Origin: Seriola aureovittata
Lineage: Eukaryota; Chordata; Actinopteri; Carangiformes; Carangidae
Length of the DNA stretch: 64,000 bases
Direction of reading: 5' to 3'
Assembly: GCF_021018895.1 (NCBI RefSeq)
Contig: NC_079387.1
Coordinates: 2,139,583-2,203,582, forward strand
The position numbers were made by a program, and so were the translations under genes. Each line of letters starts with the position of its first letter. Within the stretch, counting starts at the first letter, position 1. The notes beneath the pieces were generated by a model that saw only the letters and a list, made by a program, of their open reading frames with translations, made no database searches and was not told the origin of the DNA. This document shows, piece by piece, positions 1 to 11,479 of the stretch.

Positions 1-28
1 TACAAGTTTCTATAATATTTTTGGCAAT

Positions 29-46
29 AAAAAAAAAAAAAAAAAA
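29..46 (+). repeat. Poly(A) run, A18
   Basis: Eighteen consecutive A, immediately after 'ggcaat'. It could be a retroelement tail or a simple slippage tract. No element body is recognisable because the window starts 28 bases upstream. Confidence 0.9.
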
Positions 47-733
47 GAAAAGCTGCAGTAAAACCATAGAGGTGTACGATGCATATGTTGCAACAAAATG
101 TGCACACATTTCGTCAATTATTATTTGGTGTACTTTACATTTTCATGTTTTCGTGTGAGGCCTTGATGGAAATTCAATTAACAATAATGTGATAAACAAA
201 TAAAAGCTAGTTAAGGAATTGCATACTATTTCATCATAATTTACAGTAACAAACACCTCTGAAGCTCATTCATTTACACACTTTGACTGTTTGTTTAGTG
301 GGAAATACATTCTCTACCTATACTCTAATGGAGCCCTTATTCACTCTGGCAAATGTGCAGCAGCACTGAACAGCCAGCCAATCAGAGTCAGGCGAAGTAG
401 GTCTATGTGTTCCGACCTTGGGAGCCACGGCAACCCAGGGATCGCGCTCCCCTTTGATATGCCAAATCAAAGATCCCGCTTCAGCAACTGAAGGCTGTTT
501 TGTTGCTCTAGTACTTGTTGTTTTTCCCGTGTCCATGTTAAAAGGGAAATTGGCCGTGACTTTCGTTCACGCCGCTCGCATAAAAGAAAAGAAAAATGAT
601 CAACCTCTCTCACCTTGGGGGAGATTTTAAAGGGGAATGCTGCAAGGATGCTGAACTGTAGCTGAGGAAAGAATGAGGCACTGGGAAAAGTATTTAAATA
701 ATAAGTAAATGAAATATCCAAAAGCTCCCCCGT

Positions 734-767
734 TCCTCCTCCTCCTCCTCCTCCTCCTCCTCCTCCT
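734..767 (+). repeat. (TCC)11 trinucleotide microsatellite
   Basis: About eleven perfect TCC units. On the minus strand it would encode poly-Arg/Gly/Glu depending on frame, which explains an arginine-rich spurious frame on that strand. Confidence 0.9.
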
Positions 768-1399
768 ACCCCGTTTGGTTTGCAGTATTGCTGCTTTGGT
801 GCTCACTGGTATCTGAAGACACATGTATGCATGCAACCACTTAGCAAAGACTGAGAGTAAGGAAAGGAAGCCGGATGGGAGAGGAAGATAAAGGATGGCT
901 AAATTCAGACCACATGGCCACATGGCTGTATGAGGGGAGTCACCAGGGGCTACTTCTAGTCACGGTAGCTTTATGAAACTGGCATGAGCGCAGCAAGGAC
1001 TAAAGATGAAGATGCACTCTGTTTACATCAAGATTATATTATCTCTAGTTAGATTGTCATTAATAAGAGAGTCATCAAGTTTCAGTGAGGTGATTTCTAA
1101 GTGACCGCTGATTGTTTTTGCTCCTTATTTGCTGAATCGATCGTGACTTTATTTTTGCAAAATGGGCCTGGATTCTTTTTATGTTATTCCAGCAAGTGTC
1201 TCTCCCTTAATATGAACATTTAGGTGATTTACAAATGTACAAATTAAGAAACATTTGCATACTTTACATCTTCCCGTTCAGCAAGCCGATACTGTAAACA
1301 CCAAGGTTTCTCTTTCACCTTGTATCCACACTGATGCTCCCTCATTTTCCTCCTCAGCAGATGTTAGCAACTAGCTGAAATTAGCGCGGACACTAACCC

Positions 1400-1790
1400 C
1401 AGCCGGCTTTTAATTAATTTTACACAGACAGTAGTGCAGTGACCCTGTGAAAGAGGACGAGGCACACTCGACTAATCAGCCTGAACCCCATGACATCACT
1501 CCTGGACCTGCCAAGCCAGCCAAAACAGGGGGAGCCTAGGTAGTTTACTGTGGATACAAAGCACCAATTTATCACTATAAGCAAATGCTAACCTAGGAGC
1601 GTTGCCCCCGGCAGAATTAATTGGCCCTCTCCCTGTCTGTGAAGTGTCTGGCCTTGTTTAAAAAGACAGGCTGCCCCAGAGACCCCCGCTCTCAACATGC
1701 TGCTCGGAGGAGCTGCGCCGCTATTGGCTGATTGATAGCCATGGAAACCCCTGTTCTGCATAACCAGGAAGTGCTTGTTCATGAAGGCGA
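1400..1790. promoter_or_regulatory. Candidate regulatory block with NF-Y and RFX-like motifs
   Basis: High-complexity sequence containing an inverted CCAAT box (ATTGGCTG, 1723-1730), an overlapping PBX-type TGATTGAT (1729-1736) and an X-box half-site CCATGGAAAC (1739-1748), all within 26 bp. A homeodomain-type ttaattaa lies upstream near 1.41 kb. The motif identities follow established consensus sequences. That the block is active is inference; no TATA box or transcript is visible. Confidence 0.3.
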
Positions 1791-2660
1791 TTGGATGCTC
1801 AGACCTGAGGCGAAAGGACGTTGTCAAGAAGTTGCAGAGAGCGGGTTTTCGTGTACTCTACGTTAAATACAAAGTGAAATCAGATGACCGGACATCACAC
1901 TTACAAATATTCAACGGCTGCACAAAGACACACCACTTCCTTGTGGCCAGGACAACCAGGGCGTGCAGCGAGTGCCATGTTTAATGGACTTCCTGGTCAC
2001 TGTGTCAGTGGGTTTTCCTGCCAAAAAAACGCTATCCTCACGACATGCTCCAGGGTGCACAACCCCAACGGCGGAAACAACAGATTCACTTTTTTTTTTT
2101 CGTTCAGAAGGGATGAGGGGTCTTTCACGTGTCCCGCATGCTGCCGCTTGAGCTGATAGATAAAAAAAACCAAAAAAAAAAAAAACTCGTGATTAACTAT
2201 GCTACCAGCTCTTTCAACCCACTCTACTGTGACTAAGAAAGTGTGGGTACATTGTAAAAGCAACTTTCTAGTACATTAGCCACTGGAGATTGAAGGCTCC
2301 TACTGTAGGCTGAGAGAAAAAAAGGACAGACAACAGAGAGCTCTCCCCCTGTTCTTCCTCTCCTTCACCCCACCACCCACTCTTTCTTTATCTGGCCTCT
2401 CTCTCGTTCAGTTGAGAGAGTGCAGCCCTATCTCGCCGGCCCATCCGTGGTGTCTCCTTTCCCTGGCTCCTGTACTTGGGGGAATAATTAATCGGGCTAA
2501 CAGGTAAGAGATACCGAGACGTGGCATAAGAGCAGCTTTCAGAGCTTTGTGTGTGTGGGGTTTCCACGCTGAAATGGATCCGGTCGCCACTCAGGGCCCT
2601 TTTCAGCGGAGGAGCCGTTGAGGAGGGGAGGCAGCTGTGAGCGGATCTCACTGGACAGCT
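1790..2660. other. No gene seen; T/A runs and mixed sequence
   Basis: Contains a T11 run near 2090-2100, A-rich strings near 2162-2185 and a pyrimidine-rich patch at about 2340-2400. Several overlapping short open frames occur on both strands, none with a recognisable domain. Confidence 0.5.
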
Positions 2661-2667
2661 CTAGCAA

Positions 2668-2807
2668 ACCCCCCCCACCCACCTCCACCCCCACCCCTTC
2701 ACCTCTCTCTCTTGCCCTCTCCAACCTCTCCTCTCCTTCCTTCATCCCCCTCAAACCCCACATCCTTTATTTTTTTGCTTTTTTTTTCTCCCTCCTTCTC
2801 ATCTCAG
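2668..2807 (+). repeat. Polypyrimidine tract ending in an acceptor-like CAG
   Basis: About 140 bases that are almost all C/T, from a C-run with 'cacc' repeats to a T-rich end, finishing in 'atctcag' (AG at 2806-2807). It resembles a strong 3' splice site, but similar low-complexity tracts recur in this window and no coding exon is recognisable downstream. Confidence 0.6.
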
Positions 2808-2944
2808 AGAAATGAGGCTCATGCACGCACAGAGGCGGCTCAGGGCGCCGGAGCAAACTGGAGGGCCCTTGGACACTTTCCCTGATCTGTCCTCCACCAT
2901 CACCACTAACACCTTTCACTCAAGCGACCAAGCATGACTCACCT

Positions 2945-2964
2945 ACACACACACACACACACAC
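2945..2964 (+). repeat. (AC)10 microsatellite
   Basis: Perfect dinucleotide repeat, followed by 'gcacac'. Confidence 0.85.
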
Positions 2965-4320
2965 GCACACATTATTTGCTGAAATCCATCAGGACTAATT
3001 TACTCCTGTTTTGAAATGAATCTTTTTCTTTTTCTTTTCACAGCATCTGGTTTGAAATTGAGCCTAAAAGTAACTGCTGTCCTGGCTAACAAAGCCTTTC
3101 TAAATAAAAAGACCTGAATGTGACAGTGCAGTTTGTAAAGCAGCATGTTTCTGAAGGATTATTTCCTGGAAGAGACTTCCGTTTCTTCCTGTGGGTGTCA
3201 GGTGATTGACAGCAAGCAGAATGTAAAGTAATACTTGTGCTGATGTGAAAACATCTGAGTCGGTTCAGTGGAATTGTGATAAAACAGAAACTTTTACAAA
3301 GCCAAACTGACGATTTATGGTTGCAGGAATGAATGATAGCATGAAATACTCAATAATAGCAAGTGGCTTATTTAAACGGGGGAGAGAAGAAGTCCTGATT
3401 CTTATTAAGAATGTGTGCAGACGGTAGGAAGAAAAGAAGAGAGGCACCAGACTTCAGACATTGACCCATGGGACAAAAAAAAAAAACACCCTGCAAATAA
3501 TAAAAAACTCCGTGCAAGAAAAACAAGTTTTGTGTCCAACATGGCGTTTGTTTGCACGTCATATACAAAAGAACAGACTGCAGCTGATGTGCTTGTATGA
3601 TACAGTAACTGCAAGAGAGGTACAGTAAAAGTGGGATTATGCCGTGCCTGCACACCTCGCTCTTCTCCCTGTTCTGTTCTTTTCGTGAACACTGCGGCTG
3701 AGCAGCGCCATCACTTCGACAGCAGCTGAGTGAGACTCTTGCAAAAGGGAAAAACTTCACAGCCCTTCCTGGTGTCACACCCTGAAAATAGGCTGTGAAC
3801 TTAAACTCTTAGATACTGAAAATGAACTAAGTGATATATTATTTATAACACGCTGCTTAGAGGTGAGTGCTGCTCGGCTTAGGAGAGCTTTGTCCCTAAA
3901 CGCTGCGTGTCTGTCTTTCTTTAGAGGGAATTGAGGCGAAGTTTGTGAAATGACAGTCTGTTTTATTTTTTGAACGTGTATCAGATCACTAAATCACATT
4001 TAGCAAACACTTCTCGCTTATTTCTGACTGGTGAACACTCACTAACACACACGGAAATATACTGTATAGGCTCCATTTGAACAATGAAAGCATCTCACTG
4101 TGTAATTTCACTGAAGTCAATCAGCCTTCCTCAGATTACAAGAACGTCAGTTTAGCAGATGAAATTGTCTGTGCTTTGAAATATTGAGTTTGTTTCCTGA
4201 AAATTGAACATAAAGAACTTCTTGAAGAAACTCTACATGAGTAATGCAAGTTAGCAGCAATTTTCCTTTAATGGCAAGGCTGTAAAGTAAACAGATGGGA
4301 TTCTCATGTCATGTAAATTG
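2965..4320. other. AT-rich non-coding stretch, nothing recognised
   Basis: Unique-looking AT-rich sequence with a short A-run near 3474-3486. The longest minus-strand open frame here (136 codons) has no low-complexity warning sign, but neither does it show a domain or typical coding composition. I see no repeat family or RNA gene. Confidence 0.5.
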
Positions 4321-4597
4321 ACTGTACATGTTCTTTTTCCTTCCCTCCTTCCTCCTTCAAAAAGGTCAGTGGTGTAAAGGTACAGTAGGACGCCTTTTTT
4401 CCGTGCCGGTCAGCTCCAGAATACAGTATCGTACTCCCCACAGAGAACACAGCTGGAAACAGGAAAGGCCAGAGCACCTCCGCCGCACTGCCCTCCTCTC
4501 CCCAGGCCACCGAAGGGGGAGGTCTGGCTGGGCTGCCACTCAGCCGGGGCACGCCTGATGCGCCACCAGAAACCAATGGAATCGATAGGAGCCCCAG

Positions 4598-4763
4598 CAG
4601 AGATCCTCCCCTCCCTTCCTCCAGCCTCCCCCCTCGTCTTCTCTTCCTCTCCCATCCCTCCTCTGTTTTACCCCCTTCCACTCTCCCTCTCTTGCTCTCC
4701 TTTACTTTTCCTTTTGTCTTACCTCCCCCTGCTGGCTGCCTCTCTTTTTTCCTCCTCCCTCAG
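4598..4763 (+). repeat. Long polypyrimidine tract ending in CAG
   Basis: About 165 bases of CCT/TCC/CTCT-type sequence, ending 'cctccctcag' (AG at 4762-4763). It would make an H-DNA-prone mirror-like tract, or a strong splice acceptor if transcribed. The sequence after the AG reaches a stop within a few codons of its ATG, so there is no coding support. Confidence 0.6.
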
Positions 4764-4819
4764 AAGACTCCCATGGTCTCGCTTTAGCGTTACAGCAACG
4801 AGGAGAGCTTAACATAAGG

Positions 4820-4839
4820 AAAAAAAAAAAAAAAAAAAA
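4820..4839 (+). repeat. Poly(A) run, A20
   Basis: Twenty A in a row. No SINE or LINE body was recognised upstream. Confidence 0.9.
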
Positions 4840-5400
4840 GCGGGGCGATGCTGTAATGCAGATTTGCATTTCGCCAAGTGCTGTGTCATGAGTTTGGGAA
4901 AATGCAGAAATCCCTCAGTGCCGTTGCAATTACCATTATTTTTACATTTTATGTGGCAAAAGAGCATCAAATGCTACTTAACAGTTTGCATATCTGAATG
5001 TTTAAAGTGTGGCACTAACACTGCCACAGGGCCACCCAGGCTATAAACACAGCCACTCGCTCGACTGTCATTACTTCAGATTAAAGCATCCACTAAATGG
5101 CACGTGCATTAGCAATTAATCAATGATATTGATAACACCTCATCGCAGATTAAATCCATCTTGTAACGTCAGCGTCGGCGCTTAATCATCTGACTCGGGT
5201 TCATCAACAACAGTGATTGACAGGCTGAAGAAGAAGGAAGAGAATAATTAAGGAATACAGACATTCCTTTAGCACTTGGTAGTGATCGCCTTCATCATCA
5301 GAGTATGATGGTGGCTTTTCGTGGTTGAAAAGGATGCCGCTGACAAATTCAATTATTGAAGGAAGACAGGCTAATGGTCCGTGGTAATGATTCATTTCAT
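4840..5400. promoter_or_regulatory. Candidate conserved non-coding block with POU octamer and PBX-MEIS decamer
   Basis: Dense, complex sequence free of simple repeats. It carries a perfect POU octamer (ATTTGCAT, 4862-4869), a run of homeodomain-type cores (attagcaattaatcaatgat, about 5109-5128) and a perfect PBX-PREP/MEIS decamer TGATTGACAG (5214-5223). This is typical of vertebrate developmental enhancers. Conservation itself cannot be seen from one sequence, so the call is inference from motif content. Confidence 0.4.
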
Positions 5401-5499
5401 GAGTATTTTTGCTGTATGTTGTAGTGAAAGCTCACATTGTCAGTGGTGGCAAAGGGAGCGGATGCCTTAGACCAATTACTGTTCTGTCACTGAGGGCGC

Positions 5500-6430
5500 A
5501 TGTTGCAGCAATAATCCCCCCTCTAACCCAACCCCGCCCTCCTCCCATAGCCCCGAGATGAGACATATACACAGTATGCTTAATACACACAGCCAGAACA
5601 TGTGTATGTGCGTGATAACCGCAAACACACTCGCGCACACACACGTTATTTTTTTTTTCCTCTTTTCTCTCCCTTGTTTGCCCCAGCCTGCTTCCCCTTT
5701 GTGCCGCCACAAAGACAAGGGATCCTCTGTGTTATTCTTTATTCCTTTGGTCCATTCTTCGCTGGGACTGGAAACGGGGGGTCCGGGCGCAGCCTCTGCC
5801 CCACCACGCTTCACCATCCCTGGGTGTGAGAGGTAGAGGTAGGGGCCTTTAGAGTGTGGAGGTCCGCAGGTCTCGGGAGGTGGAGCGAAGAGGGGGTGTG
5901 GTGGCGGTGGTGGAGGCTTGCACACATCTGCAGCCCAGAGAGAGAGACGGGCTCAAAGGCTTGGGGAGAATGAGAAGGGGGTTGCAAGGGTCAGTGACAA
6001 GTGGCACACACAGGGTGGGTGTGCGGGTGAAGTGGGGTGGAACAAGTGCTATAGAGGGGCCAGAGATTGTGTTTTTCCCATGGTCCAGTACCCCCTTCCC
6101 CCACACCCCCTCCGAAGTCTCCCTCATGGACCCCCACCCAAACCCCCACAACCAGCACCCCCTCCACCATAGCGGCGATACTCTCTCTCACTCCCTCTCT
6201 CTCGTTGCCCTGTCAAGAAAGGACCAGGCAGGCTCAGTTTCACTCCACAGTGCCAGTGTGTTTTCAATGAATTGATACAGATGAAGAAGTTCAACACAAT
6301 GGATGGATTACCTCAGCCAAAATAGAGTGACCCCCCCACCCCACCCTCTCTCCCTCCCTCCCTCCACCGCTCATAACCCCACCCGCCCACCTCGCTTATT
6401 CACACAGCCACTGACACGGACTGACACTGG
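5500..6430. other. Low-complexity purine/pyrimidine region, no gene
   Basis: Mixed C-rich, G-rich and CA-rich sequence. The long overlapping open frames on both strands (up to about 150 codons) are proline/arginine/histidine-rich by composition and occur in several frames at once, as expected of low-complexity DNA. A CCCT/CCTC-rich tract lies at about 6331-6385. Confidence 0.5.
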
Positions 6431-6443
6431 ATGATAGTCTGCG

Positions 6444-6445
<2 letters not shown>

Positions 6446-6490
<45 letters not shown>
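6446..6490 (+). repeat. (CA)22 microsatellite
   Basis: Perfect dinucleotide array of about 45 bp. Confidence 0.95.
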
Positions 6491-6493
<3 letters not shown>

Positions 6494-6499
6494 CACAGA

Positions 6500-7480
6500 T
6501 ATGAGCACATGAAAAGCAATGCCTCTCTCAAATATCCAGAAAGTGTTATTGTCTGGTCACAACCACAAATCGAACCTCAGCCAGGTCGTCAATTCAATCG
6601 ATTCATGTTTTGGTTTAATAAAGCGAATTAAACGCTTTCTATCACAGCTCTGTGTCACAGTTTTGGTGTAAACCAGCACTGGACTTTGTTTAACCCCCGA
6701 ACAACCATCCCCCTTTTTGTGCACAAGCCTGAACTCGGTGCAGCTTACTGTCAAAAAGTCAGAAAGAGTCAAAGTGATAAAGAATGAAATTTACAGGAAG
6801 AATGCATTTTCTCATTTTATTTTATTTTTTCCATCTACCATGGTTATAAACCGGACTGGTTGCCACCGGGAACTTAAAATGATTTACAGAGTCAGAATTG
6901 TGAGGCTTTGTGCTTTTAGACATTTTATAGTCATGGCTGAAAATTATATTGCTGCTCAGAGATGGTAAAGTAGTTTAAATTTACCCAAATTTGGGAGCCA
7001 ATAACTTTTCCTCTAAAGTGAGTGAGTTTACTTCTCTTGTTTTTAATAACATATGCCATTTGGTGGATGCCCACTTTGCTGCACCGTGGGAGCACACACA
7101 TCTTTTAGCATGGGTGCCCCGATTTTGGAGTCCAACTTCGAACCTTGGCAGTGGTTTAGCGGTGTCAGGGGTGGGAAGTTGGTGTACTTTATGTGTGGAA
7201 CGACATGCGGTACATTCGCGTTTCTCTTTAATCTAGGTTCAGCTTCTGTGAACGTGAAGTTGTTGTGGGGAAATATGCGCATTAAAAGGAAGACGCTTTA
7301 CTTTTTTCTTTGGCACAAAGAAAAACAGTGCCACCTATGGAAATGCAAACTCCACCAACAGTAAATCCAAAGAGAACCACATAGGCGTGCATGCTGTTTG
7401 ACTGACAGATGATCTCTGGGAAGTGCGGTCCAAAAAAGAGCGCCACAATGACATGCCTTGCAACAATGCTATCAATAATC
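6500..7480. other. AT-rich stretch with a short dispersed-repeat match
   Basis: No gene recognised. Bases 7395-7418 match 44708-44731 in 23 of 24 positions (core tgtttgactgaca), which suggests both are remnants of one dispersed family. The sequence 'acttcgaacc' near 7135 resembles an inverted tRNA B-box, but no A-box partner is visible. Confidence 0.4.
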
Positions 7481-7489
7481 TCGCCACTT

Positions 7490-7730
7490 CATCATCACTA
7501 ATTGACACACCGTATGCGGCTCTTAAAACATCCTGGACAAAATGTACCGAGCCTTGGAGTGTAAAGCCAAGGCCCCGCCCACCGTCCCCGTGGCTGTAGT
7601 AGGAGGTGGCGGCGTCCTTAGCTGTCCAGGCTAATGGCTACGAATGGGCCCTAATGCACGCTCCTCTCGATAAATCACATGCACAGCGCCCTGCTTAGAC
7701 ATTCAGCAGCTTGGCCGACCACTCTGCTCC
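7490..7730. promoter_or_regulatory. Candidate conserved non-coding block
   Basis: Complex sequence with 'cactaattgac', 'ctaatggctac', 'ccctaatgcac' and 'cgataaatcac' cores. No microsatellite and no sizeable open frame. Motif-based inference only. Confidence 0.3.
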
Positions 7731-8079
7731 ATCACACACACGGAGATTAATGAGCACACGCCCATTTACCTTGCACCGCTGGACAGCAGGATACACAAAG
7801 GCACAGACACGCATGCACGTGGACAAAAACGCACTCAGGATTTATATGACAGCACTTTTCTACTGACCACAATTATTCCCAAGCACTGTTCTGAAGTCCT
7901 AAACCTAAAGTCCTGACATTTTGAAGTGGCAAAATTAAAAGCGAGTCCACTCTCGGATGCAGACAATACATACTCGCACACACACAAACACACACCTTCT
8001 AAAACCGTCTAGCGAGGTTTTCGGCAACACTTGCTGGGGGACAAAATGTCTCATCAGAAATATCCACCGCCCGTGTCAC

Positions 8080-8530
8080 CCAGCAAGAACACGGTGACGG
8101 AGGGAGACAAGTGTGCGAGTAATGACGGTAGGCAAGCTGAATGATTAATAGGCTATATGCATGAGACACAACTCTTCCTTTAGCCTAGTTTGGAGTAAAC
8201 TCTCTCCCTCGGGAGGCTGCTGTGTCCTTTGATCTTTCATTTAGAGTTATTACAATCAGACACCGCTGCCGCTAACACTTCAGGAATCCAATGTGCCGAG
8301 CCGAATGTGTTTTCCAAATGTTTATTTTAGCAAGAAATAATGCACTCAACTAACCATATCTTTGGCGTTATCATCATTGCCCAGGCTATTTACAAACTGT
8401 ATCTATTAATCATTTTTGAGCATGTACAGCAATTAAATTAGGCTGGGTCACACTCGAGCAATAATAAGATTTTAATTGCGTGGGGCAAGGCTCTAATTCA
8501 ACTATCTCTGGATCGCTTGACGGGGCCAAA
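8080..8530. promoter_or_regulatory. Candidate conserved non-coding block, homeodomain-rich
   Basis: High-complexity sequence with many TAAT/ATTA cores (gattaatagg, gttattacaatc, tattaatcat, caattaaatt, ttttaattgcg) and few reading frames. This composition is characteristic of developmental enhancers in vertebrate gene deserts. Alignment to other fish genomes would test it. Confidence 0.4.
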
Positions 8531-9180
8531 CGAAACACTCATCGGGAGCACAAAGACAGAAAGGAAGGAGGAAGAACAAGAAAGACAGGGAGAGATATCA
8601 AATTGCAAGCAGTGTAGCTTTCAGTGTATGTGAAAATGAACTAAAGGAAGAACAAAAGGGTGTGATAGAAAGTAAAATCAAAATAGTAGACAGTCTATCT
8701 TTTCCATTATGCACCTGGGTGTTACAATCTGAAAAGAAAAGTGCAACTGCAATTACAGCCGAGCCAGACATCTGGATTTGGCTCATCTCTCCCTCCCTGA
8801 GCGTCTGACAGGAAAAAAAAAAATAGAAAAAAAAAAAAGAAACATAACGTTTCAATACAGCTCATCTCCAATCACCTTCAAATATAGCGCTGCGATCCCA
8901 GGTCAAACCCCTCTGTCTACACCTGACAAGCAAAACAAACACGCCCGCAGTTTAGGAGCATGCAAACACCACAATATGAGTGTATAAAAGGGGAGGTTGG
9001 CAGTGGTGGAGAGAGAAACGCACACATAAAAATGGAACGGAGCAAAATCCCGAACAAAACACAAGCAGCTCCAGAGCAATATGAATGTTTACTTGTTGAA
9101 TCTTTTATCAGTTTTGTTTTTATCTCTCTCCTCCTCTCCCTCTCTCGGTGTTATCTATTCAGCAGGTACTGAGCTATGCA
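8530..9180. other. A-rich mixed sequence, no gene
   Basis: Contains interrupted A runs (about 8812-8838). Open frames of 60-85 codons on both strands run through these and show no domain. Confidence 0.5.
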
Positions 9181-10140
9181 TTGGGGCTGCGTGGAGCTGA
9201 TTAGAACAGTGATAGATGGGAGGGTGGATGACCTTAGCTTCAGACTAAACACAAGGTTGGACATTTGTCTCCTCGCTGCATTTGCATGCTTTCCGCCTGT
9301 TTATGGCAATTTGTCACCATACTCGCTTTGCCATTGAGAAGACACTGGAAAAAAAAAAAAAAAAGGAGGCAGGGCAAGGCTAGATTCACAGGAATAAAAA
9401 TTCAAAGCAGGTTATGATGAAGCACTTTCATTCAGATAATTCCACAAAGTGCAAAAACTCACACACTGCGAGTTCTCCCCGTGCTTACCCTCCTCTCCTG
9501 TTGGTGATATGTTTGCTCATGGAAGTGTAATTACGGTACACTGGTGCAGAAATTCATCTTAGTGGCAAAACGGGGACAATGCAAAACTTTGTGTGCATGC
9601 AAAAAAAAAACACGTAAGGCACGTATTTAAAGGCCAGCGTCCTCCTCAAAACCTCAGCTCTAACCTGCAACCTCCCACTCTCTGCCACCCACCTCTCCTC
9701 CCGCAAACACGAGACCACCAAGCTGCACGCACACGCACACACACACACAACGCGACACATGCTGATGAATGGCCTGTCATGCTGTTTGGTGATCAGTGAA
9801 TTATTTACACTCATATGCCTTTAATAATTCAGGGGCCCAGTCTTAACAAATTACTGCACCACTCCCCAAACCAACAGAGTTCACTCAGCCGGAGCGCCGC
9901 ACGCAGCCCGTTCATCCAATCTCCCGCACGCCCTTGGAATATGACGGTGACATTTTTTTGTGCAAGGCGCTAAATCTCCGGCGTAATTCAATAATTTTTT
10001 TTTTTTTTTTGAAAGGGAGACATGTCTCAGCAAATCAGTCTGACAGAACATCTCAACTGCTTTTGTTCCCGATTTGAGAAGTTTAACTGCTGATACCTGA
10101 TATGCTATCGATGCATATGCGTGGAGCTGCAACAGAAAGC
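9180..10140. promoter_or_regulatory. Candidate regulatory sequence interrupted by short simple repeats
   Basis: Complex stretches at about 9185-9560 and 9770-10100, with cores such as 'ctgattagaac', 'gtgtaattacgg', 'cctttaataattcag' and 'gcgtaattcaataat'. Simple repeats between them include an A run near 9349-9364, a short CA tract near 9729-9749 and T16 at 9995-10010. Weak motif-only support. Confidence 0.25.
9995..10010 (+). repeat. Poly(T) run, T16
   Basis: Sixteen T. No retroelement body was recognised on either side. Confidence 0.85.
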
Positions 10141-10722
10141 AGCGTTATTCACTTTGTGCGAGTTCATTCGTTGTCCAACGGGCTTAATTCCATCCTGCAT
10201 CCTAAAGCTTTTATTGCTGAGGACGCGTACAACCAGAACTCTGAGGGAACACAGGATACGTGGGGATAGCCATCATGCACACGCAAACACAGAGATGAAA
10301 GCAAGTATATGAGAGGCTCTACTGCACATCTGCACCTGAGGACACACACATAACAATGGCAGTAGAAAACACTGATTTGATTTGCTTGTATCCGTTACGT
10401 TTGTGTTTCTCTGTGATTAATGTGACATAATTAATACCCACTTTTAACTATGTTTTCCATATCTGAAGGAAACATCTCCTACAGCAAATCGAAAAAATGT
10501 ATGGCATTCCTAAGTACATAGCTTAATTTAGCTGCAGATCCACATCTAGATGCCATAGCAACCTCTGCCACCACCCACAATGCATCAGAACGTGCACACA
10601 TATCAACCATTTGGCTCACTGTGTGAACATCCTGTCAGTCACACAGGGTAAGCTGGTCATGTATACATACAATGACAGATTAGGTCCTTACTACATGCCT
10701 TCTCGGATTTCCTAGTCGTCAG

Positions 10723-10759
<37 letters not shown>

Positions 10760-11470
10760 CATACAGACAAAGACGACACAGACACAGATAGAAACAGACA
10801 CGCACAAACACACACAGAGGCCCCACCAGACACTTCCAGGTCCCTAACGAGGTCGCTAATTAACTCTCCCACTTGCGCTCGCTCGTTTTCATCCGAGGTG
10901 CACATTGCTTTTTTGACAGGAGAAAATTGCTGGGCAATTAAATCATCTGAAGACGAACACTCCAGCAGCTGGTATTAACAGCTAAATGTTACATCCATTT
11001 TCAAAAATGCGATTGTGGAGAAACTGTACAGTAAGTGACTGACTGCTATAGTGCTCTCTAATAATCCACAGCTGAGGCTTTATGGCACTGCACTGTACTA
11101 ATGCGACATGGTGTGTTGATGTAACAAATACTTAGCATAGTGCATCCAGTCATGCAAAACACGTCACTGTTTTTTCTGTTCGTTTTTTCGTAATCCTTTA
11201 TCTGCTTCTTAGAATAATTTGTGTCATAGTGAATATAAATCTTCTCGATGTTTTAATCCTTGTCTTGCGGCCTGGTCATTTTGGCCCAAAACGCTGACGA
11301 CCTCAAAGGACAAACCTGGTTAAAATAAAGGTGAAAATGGCTCATTTAACATCTGGCTAAAGGACAGCGTGTTGAAAATGAGACCTTTTGGCTAAGACTG
11401 GTTCATCTACTGTGAAGCTGATCAATCATGTGCAAAGTCCCTGTAAAAAAGAAAAAGAAAAAATGATTTA
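10140..11470. other. Non-coding stretch, no gene seen
   Basis: AT-rich unique-looking sequence with one CA microsatellite (10725-10759). Short open frames only, with no repeat family recognised. Confidence 0.5.
10725..10759 (+). repeat. (AC)17 microsatellite
   Basis: Perfect dinucleotide array followed by imperfect 'caca' sequence to about 10815. Confidence 0.95.
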
Positions 11471-11479
11471 TTGTATATG

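Larger units (their letters stand above)
1..1400. other. Non-coding stretch, no gene seen
   Basis: Mostly AT-rich, high-complexity sequence with no convincing reading frame. It opens with an A18 run (29-46) preceded by an AATAAA-like string, and holds a TCC triplet repeat (734-767). The open frames here are short, overlap one another on both strands and, near 0.7-0.9 kb, run through the TCC repeat. No RNA gene or mobile element was recognised. Confidence 0.6.

Noticed and set aside
5476..5925. 149-codon minus-strand frame
   Set aside because: Proline-rich start and lysine/arginine-rich middle come from C-rich and T-run low-complexity DNA; another frame is open in parallel.
7043..7200. Second tRNA-derived SINE from the B-box-like 'acttcgaacc'
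   Set aside because: No A-box partner at the right distance, no tail and no flanking duplication.
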